Shown here: positions 58,062-64,000 of the stretch, piece after piece
Numbering within the stretch: the first letter of the stretch is position 1
Layout: the number at the start of each line of letters is the position of its first letter
NCBI GenBank assembly: GCA_030765065.1
Contig: CM060978.1
Coordinates: 222,475,498 to 222,539,497, forward strand
Length of the DNA: 64,000 nucleotides
Direction: 5' to 3'
DNA from: Deroplatys truncata
Lineage: Eukaryota > Arthropoda > Insecta > Mantodea > Mantidae
Position numbers and translations under genes: made by a program
Notes under the pieces: generated by a model
Told to the model about the DNA's origin: nothing
Databases searched by the model: none
What the model saw: the letters and a program-made list of their open reading frames with translations, nothing else

Positions 58062-58595
58062 TCAAGCTTCAGATTAATAATTTTGTTTCCAAAAGAAATT
58101 TATTCCTAATATATATTGTATTAATGAACTTATGAACTAATTTATTAAGCGATCTATCCTTTCATTCCTCAATTATTCACTGCTTTCAAACATTATAATT
58201 TACTATAAAACTTTTAAAAGTAAGTTGAAATCAAGTGTACTGGAACAAATATTCTCAATTTCAGCAGTCACGTTCTATTATCCTAATGCTCTGAAGTAAA
58301 CAAAACTAATACTGAAATTCATGATTATGGCATCATATAGTCTGGATATTGATAGGTTTAAGATCAACGTAATTAGCAAGGGTTCTTATTTTATTTAGAC
58401 GTGTGTGTGCAATAAATTACCAGCTGGCATAAAAATAAAAGAAGCGAACATTTTAGGAGATAAAAGATGAATATTGAGCAAACCTCTACATAATATGTAT
58501 AATACATATTTCCAATAGTAATGTTAAAGGATTTATACACTAATAGTGTCGAAATTGAAAAAAGTCATTATTATTATTATCATTATTGCTTTATG
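57439..58595. other. Possible hAT end, (TA)n tract, otherwise unassigned
   Basis: At 57512-57555 the sequence CAGTGGTCCCCAAATTTTCC followed by GGCAACCCCTTTG resembles the terminus of hAT transposons; no opposite end is found. A (TA)n microsatellite of about 20 units lies at 58016-58056. The remainder is AT-rich. Confidence 0.4.
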
Positions 58596-58905
58596 TACCA
58601 CGCATCATCAGGGAGGGAAAGTATTCTATTCCATCCAATCTAGAGAGAAAGCATTTTCAGACAATGGTCCGTGTTTGTGTGTATGTGTGTCTCTGTGAAC
58701 AGTATAATCAAGAACTAAAATAAACACAAAACTTAATATTAATTAAGTTCAGTATCTTGCAAAGATACGACAGGATGCTTTTCACCAAACTAATCTTTGC
58801 ACAGAAGAATTGCTGGATATTTTTTATTTTCTGAACAATGTTTCCAAACCGTTTTGATTAAAATTTCATGTGTTTGGTAACCACTGCGATTTGTCATTTG
58901 ATCAT
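58596..58905 (-). mobile_element. HER copy 21, degraded fragment
   Basis: Traces of the hairpin end (GTACCACGCATCATCAGGGAGGG), the TG tract at 58672-58690, and the core up to about 58870. Confidence 0.6.
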
Positions 58906-59206
58906 GACCTGTAGACCAACAGTCTCTTCTAAAGTTTTCCATACAAGGAAGTGGAACAAGTTGCTAGTTGGGCATGGGTGGATTTGTTAACTTCTCCTCG
59001 TCCTCTAAAATATTGAATGAAAAGCTTTCTTTTAAAACTAAATAACGGCATCCGTGGTATAAATACGTTAGTATTAAATATTCAACAGTAAGTATATATA
59101 TGCTATCTGTAAGCAAGTATTCAAGTGAACAGCACAGTGGAAAAAAGATGAGGAAGCAATTAAAAACTATACACGGAACGAAAAATGAGAGTATCAACCG
59201 AAAAAA

Positions 59207-60038
59207 TCTGATGTGTTACACTATATGACTTTGTATACTCTTGTACAAACTATTTTTACAAACGCTTTCTCCATATGCTTCATGTTAATCGAGATATCGA
59301 GATGTTAATCTTATTGCTAATTTTCTTGTAGATGCAAGGGGAATTGGTAGGTTTTAAGCGACAGTCAAATATTTTAAGAGCTGGTTGCTATGTGGAGTAT
59401 TCCATTCTCTTTGCATTACCAGGACAAAAAAATGAATAACGAATTTGAGAAAAAGTATAAGTATTGGAAAATTTAAGGGAATAACAAGCAATATCTCGAA
59501 AATGGTTCACCCGACAAAACAAATGTATATGATATAAATTGTGTATTTTAACGGGATCTACATTTTTTGTACTAAAATTTTGTCTAACTCTTATGGTTTA
59601 CCAATTATGCGAAATTCGTTCACAATGAAGAATACTTTTGGGGACATTCCCAGAAAATTCGAGATATACATTTCATTTGTCATGAAAATATCTTAATTTA
59701 ACCAAAATCGTTAGAGCCATTTTTGAGAAAATTAAAATGTTCTAAAAATGTTCCATGTAAATGGTAATCTGAGGTGAAGGGGATTTTCTTGAAAACCTTC
59801 GTGTCGTATCTCTGAAAGATACTGAACCTAAATACTAAGTTTGGTGTTTATCCGACTGTTCCTTTCTAAGTTATACTGCTCACAGACACACAGACTCACA
59901 CACGGACATGTTTCCAGAAATGATTATTTTGGATTCAGGGGGTCTCAAAACATGTATTTCCGGCGAAATCTCGGTATCGAATTTTTGGGTGGAATACAAT
60001 ACTTCCCCTACTTACTATACGTAGTAGAGAAAGTAAAA
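59207..60038 (+). mobile_element. HER copy 22, full length, short subfamily
   Basis: Starts TCTGATGTGTTACAC after six A's and ends AGTAGAGAAAGT plus A's. 832 bp with an intact hairpin and a short CA tract (59883-59902). Confidence 0.9.
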
Positions 60039-60799
60039 GCATCAGAGTTCAGATTGATTACATTGCTTAGTGTCGTTAGTTTCTTCAGCTTTGTCTTAGA
60101 ATTTATGATAACCTACCTATTTATATTTAAGCATAACAACGATGATATGTAGCACTTGATAAAAATGTTTTTCCACATACGCTCGTTAATTTGGGTAATA
60201 ATTGGGTGTCAAGTCAAGCTTTACTTTACTTTAAAAAAATGAGGAGTTTGAAAAACTGTTTTTCCTCTGCTTTATGGGAGTTCATGCAAAATCAGTTTTA
60301 ATAATATGAGACTTAGTATTAAAGAAAATGAGTTTACTCTCAAGAATATGCAGATGATTTTGTTAAGTTAACATTCTGGAATTAATGGAGTAGCTGTAGC
60401 GGTTGAACACAAAACGCACTGGGTATTTTCTATAAATTTTATAGGATTTCTTTTGTTTAAAGTTCATTTATAATATGTTAATTCTTGATCATTTATCTTT
60501 TTTCTTAAGTACAGTTTTATTTTTGTAAATATTTCTGCATTTCATAAATACAGATAACTTGTACTTAAACCACTTAAGTCTTAAAATTTTGCATTACCTA
60601 TGTATTTACTTTTAAACTCAGCTCAACAGTTTTGTTGATATTAACACTTAAAAAGCAAAAATTTGTTTTTAATAAAATAAATATTATCATTTACTCCTGC
60701 TATTCATATATTAAAAATATATAGAGAATAATTATTTTCCCGTTAGAAATAATTGCCTAATCCTTGTGATAGTTTCATATACAAATTTTTATATTTCAG
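60039..60799. other. No gene recognised; strongly AT-rich
   Basis: Low-complexity AT-rich DNA ending in a T-rich, polypyrimidine-like tract just before the exon-like block at 60800. Confidence 0.5.
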
Positions 60800-60892
60800 A
60801 TTTACCGGCGCCCTGGTTATCCTCTGGTACCGTCGCGGCGCATTCTAATTATATGGCACTTGCTGTTTTGAAAAGATTGCAGTGAAATTTTG
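60800..60892 (+). CDS. Candidate exon, product unknown
   Basis: A G+C-rich 93-base block set in very AT-rich DNA. The acceptor ATATTTCAG precedes it and the donor-like GTGAGTAG follows. One frame takes two bases and reads 27 codons (includes LPAPWLSSGTVAAHSNYMAL) to TGA at 60881-60883; the other two frames stop earlier. It could be a terminal coding exon (AATAAA near 61091), an exon that triggers decay, or a 5' UTR exon. The leading two-base phase fits the one-base overhang of the block at 1627-1701, a match expected by chance in one case of three. I do not recognise the protein. Confidence 0.35.
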
Positions 60893-61143
60893 GTGAGTAG
60901 TGCCTGCTTTAAATGCTTCTTATTAATTAGTTTACACCGCATCACTCAGTTTTAGATTTAGTGTCGCTGGTTAGCTTATCTGAAGTATTTGCCATCAACC
61001 GGTAAATGCTCTGTGAGCAAAACAGTACAGCATTGCAACAGATAGTCAATTAGGATCCTAGGAGACTCATAGTGATCATTTAAGTAGTCAATAAAACAAT
61101 TATCCACGAAACAGTCGTAGTTGAATGATGATTTCTTGAAGTA

Positions 61144-61871
61144 CGAGGGCAGTCCAGAAAGTCCCAGACGTTTTGGTCTATCGTAGCGATGAGTAGGGCT
61201 AGAGCCGCCATCGTGGTGTCAGAACGTTCTTACATTCAGCACGCATCCAGCTGTGGTATTGTAAGGACTGTGCCTTCTTTACTGTGATCGTTGTGAGTTG
61301 TTAAAATGTGCGCTGCAATACAAAATCCCATCACTTGTGAAGTGCTGTTGGCTAAAAAGAACAAACCAATTGAAACTTATCGTCAACTTTGTGATGTTTA
61401 CGGGCAGGGAATAATGAGTGAAAGCCGAGTCAGGCAATGGTGCATTTATTTTAAAAATGGCCGTACCAATGTTCAGGACGAGGATCGCAGTGGTTGGCCT
61501 AGCCTTATGACTGATGAACTGTCAATGCAAATCAATGACAACGTTCGTGAAAATAGTCGTTTCGCGATTACAGAACTTTCGGAACATTTTCCCCAAATTT
61601 CACGGAGTTTGGTGCAACGAATTGATGCTTTGATACTGACGCTGATCTGCATGCCGGTGTAAACCAGTGGTTGAAGTTGCAGGCGGGAGATTTCTACAGA
61701 GAGGGTATTGAAAAACTTGTGTCACGGTGTGATAAATCCCTCAATTTGAATGCCGATTATGTAGAAAAATAGCTTAAGAGTGTACCTTTCAAATGCAGAT
61801 AATAAACGTTGATATTTGCGTTCTGTTAATTGTTTATTTCAAAACGTCTGGGACCTTCTGGATTACCCTCG
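61144..61871 (+). mobile_element. Mariner-type deletion derivative, 728 bp
   Basis: TA flanks both sides (61142-61143 and 61872-61873). Terminal repeats begin CGAGGGCAGTCCAGAAAGTC and the other end is the near reverse complement (GACCTTCTGGATTACCCTCG). The interior keeps the first and last parts of a transposase gene and lacks the catalytic middle. It could only be moved by a transposase supplied by another copy. Confidence 0.9.
61306..61772 (+). pseudogene. Mariner-superfamily transposase with the catalytic core deleted
   Basis: From ATG at 61306 the N-terminal DNA-binding region is readable: KKNKPIETYRQLCDVYGQGI, VRQWCIYFKNGRTNVQDEDR, RSGWPSL, then FAITELSEHFPQISRSLVQR, a two-part helix-turn-helix. 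The sequence then joins, one frame off, to the C-terminal end (GVNQWLKLQAGDFYREGIEK and LNADYVEK) with its stop at 61770-61772. About 180-200 residues, including the whole D,D,D region, are missing compared with full members of this group. A protein of 118 codons with only the DNA-binding region could still be encoded. Confidence 0.85.
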
Positions 61872-61873
61872 TA

Positions 61874-62678
61874 TAACGGAAATATAATATTATATTGGCT
61901 GTCCGCCGAAATTGGCTCAGACCACTCATTCAGACAAGCAGCTACAACGACCACGATTTTCAGACTACATTGCTCAACCTCCTAATTACTGTTTATTTTA
62001 ACTTGAAAAAATGGTCCTTTGTTTTTTTAATTAGCTTGCGCAAAATATTTGATTTTGAATTATTTTCTTTATAAGCCATTTTAGATATACTTATTTCCTG
62101 AAAATCAGTGTTCTTAACCTTCAAACACTATGTATTCTATATCTTTTAGCCCCTTGTAACAAATCTTTACCCAGGAACAAATCAATTTTTTTTAACCTCC
62201 ACACTCACATTTTTAAAGATTCCATCTCTACCATCTCCTCTTTTTCAAACATTTTTGAATAAAGCATAACATTCTAATGATCTCTTATCTGCTACTTTAC
62301 TGAGGAGAGTTAGTGTCTCTGACTCCTTGTATTCTTCAAAAACTTTTTGTTATACTTCCAAAAGCTTTTATTTATTATATTTCTGCTTCTCCGTAAACAC
62401 CTTAAGCAATCATTTTCTAAATAAGCCCATCCTTTATTTTCCAAACTTATTTCTTGGTATTCAAAACATTGTTTTAAAAACTCAGCATCTTTTAAATTAG
62501 AATCCCGCGCCAATATTTTAAGAGTCTTTCTAAAATTCATTATTTTATTCCTGCTCTTCACGTTTCAATTCGAGCAATTTCATCAATTGGAAAACCTATA
62601 AATTCCTTACAAAGCACCTATATACAATGTTTAAGCCCATACATTTCACCGTTATATAATAATCTGGCCAAAACCGCT
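61874..62678. other. No known gene; one minus-strand open frame
   Basis: The minus frame 62561-62310 (83 codons, includes FRKTLKILARDSNLKDAEFL) is Lys- and Asn-rich. It has no recognised similarity, and its composition fits either an AT-biased relic or chance. Confidence 0.35.
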
Positions 62679-63553
62679 TTTTAGTTTACCTAAGACGTAC
62701 CTATTAGTCATAGAAGGTAATATTGTATTCTACCAAAAAATCGACATTTAGCTTTAACCGGGAATACTTGTTTCGAGGTTCCCTGAATCCAAAATAAAGC
62801 ATTTTTAGAAAATGTCCATGTGTCTGTGAGAGAGAGGGGGGGTGAACAGATAATCTAAACCCAAAATGTGCGAAAAATACTAAACTTGGTATTTGGATTC
62901 AGCTTCTTCCAAAGATGTGACGCAAAGATGTTAAAGAATACTACCCCCCACCCCAAACTACCCTTTTCATGGAAAAAGTTTCGAAATGTTCTATTTTCTC
63001 AAAAATGGCTTTAATGATTTGGATTAAAATACCATATATTTAAAAATTTACATGAAAAATATAATGTAATCTTGAACTTTTTGGGAGTAACAGCAAAACC
63101 CTTTTCATTCGGAAGGAATTTTGTAAAATTTTGTATAACTGGTAAACCATTAGAGATAGAGAAAAACATACTACACAAAGTATAGATCTTTTTAAAACGC
63201 ACAATTATTTCAAATAACTTGCTGTGGAATGAACCATTTCCGAGATATTCGTTGTTTTTGGTTTAAATTTTAAATACTTTCGCCATTGTTTAATGTGCTG
63301 TCGCCATTCAGTTGTTTCTCACGATGTCATGGATAGAGCAAGTATGTAATTTTTGGCCAGCATATAGCAACCCGCTTTTTAAGCATCTGACTACAGCTTC
63401 TTGTATTCTTGTTTAACGAAAGTATTTCTACAAAGGTTTATCTCGATTTACATGAAGTAGTTTGAAAAATCAGCTTTTGTATAAATAGCTTGTGGAAGCT
63501 CTATTAATTAAACAATAGTAAGTTGAGAAAGTTATGTGAGTGTAACATATCAG
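62679..63553 (-). mobile_element. HER copy 23, divergent
   Basis: The hairpin end is altered (AGTTTACCTAAGACGTACC ... TCATAGAAGG). There is a short GA-rich replacement of the TG tract (62826-62840). The core is recognisable and the 5' end (GTGTAACATATCAGA) is at 63539-63553. Confidence 0.8.
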
Positions 63554-64000
63554 ATTTTTATATCTCATTTCCAACAATTTCACTTCCATATCAGGTACTT
63601 TATACAGGCATGCTCTATGCCCTTCGCTAATACTGACCTCTTTTGTTTCTCCTGCTTACTTCCATCCATAACAAGGTACAGTCACGCATTACTTTGTTCT
63701 CAATTAAGCTGAGAAATGTTTGATTCCTGTTTTAAAAGTTTGTAAATTAGTTAGTTCAGCGCCATTGCACCAAGGAGAACAGCTTGTCCTAAAAGAAAAA
63801 CAACGGTTCGTGAGATTCATGAACATACGTGGACAGTCAGGTCTCAAGGGTTAGCGAAATTCTGTCACGTCGTTTAGACATGCTGCGAACTGCTCAAGGA
63901 ATGCTGAACGTACCGCTACTGTAGTCCTTGCGAAACATAGTAACAAATACCTCACTTGGAACATCGATAAAACGCCTGGACAAACTAAGCAAGTGTCTGC
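63554..64000. other. No gene recognised
   Basis: Unassigned DNA to the window edge. Confidence 0.45.

Overview
The window looks like non-coding, intergenic or intronic DNA from a large, repeat-rich animal genome, most likely an insect. It is AT-rich and has no long intact host open reading frame, rRNA, true tRNA gene, CRISPR or operon-like layout. It carries degraded Tc1, mariner, PIF/Harbinger and non-LTR elements, several tRNA-derived SINE families and many microsatellites. The order cannot be fixed from this sequence. Very long introns or intergenic spaces and this repeat mixture would suit a hemimetabolous insect.

The dominant feature is one interspersed family of about 0.8-0.95 kb with about 23 copies or large fragments. 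It fills roughly 18-19 kb, more than a quarter of the window. One end begins TCTGATGTGTTACAC. The other ends in a hairpin followed by an A-tract. A 12-bp subterminal inverted repeat (ACTTTCTCTACT / AGTAGAGAAAGT) links the ends, a CA/TG microsatellite lies near the hairpin end, and copies sit in A/T tracts without a visible target duplication. This matches the layout of non-autonomous helentrons (HINE/DINE-like rolling-circle elements), although no autonomous partner is visible. I call it the hairpin-ended repeat (HER). In every feature its strand is given with the hairpin at the 3' end.

Layout. 0-6.6 kb: a candidate small exon (1627-1701), a fold-back MITE, and an R2-clade LINE relic split by a SINE. 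6.6-13.2 kb: one HER, a 500-bp SINE, an unidentified relic frame, and a Tc1 copy fused to a broken SINE. 13-21.7 kb: HER copies in tandem, nested and inverted arrangements, plus three unidentified coding relics (14.7, 15.1-15.5 and 17.9-18.2 kb). 21.7-30.4 kb: a probable solo LTR, a HER split by a Tc1 element, a TIR element and further HERs. 30.4-41.6 kb: SINEs, a 115-codon open frame, two sister mariners, a mariner relic and HERs. 41.6-52.4 kb: mostly unique DNA, a 100-bp tandem repeat, an RTE-like LINE relic, the 3' part of an RNase H-bearing LINE, and a PIF/Harbinger element with a HER inside it. 52.4-64 kb: SINEs, a second LTR copy, HERs, a candidate exon (60800-60892) and a 728-bp mariner-type deletion derivative.

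Almost everything recognisable is a transposon relic. The nestings give a relative chronology: HER inserted into older HER, Tc1 into HER, HER into Harbinger, SINE into R2. If a host gene is present it shows only as isolated short exons, and I could not identify it.
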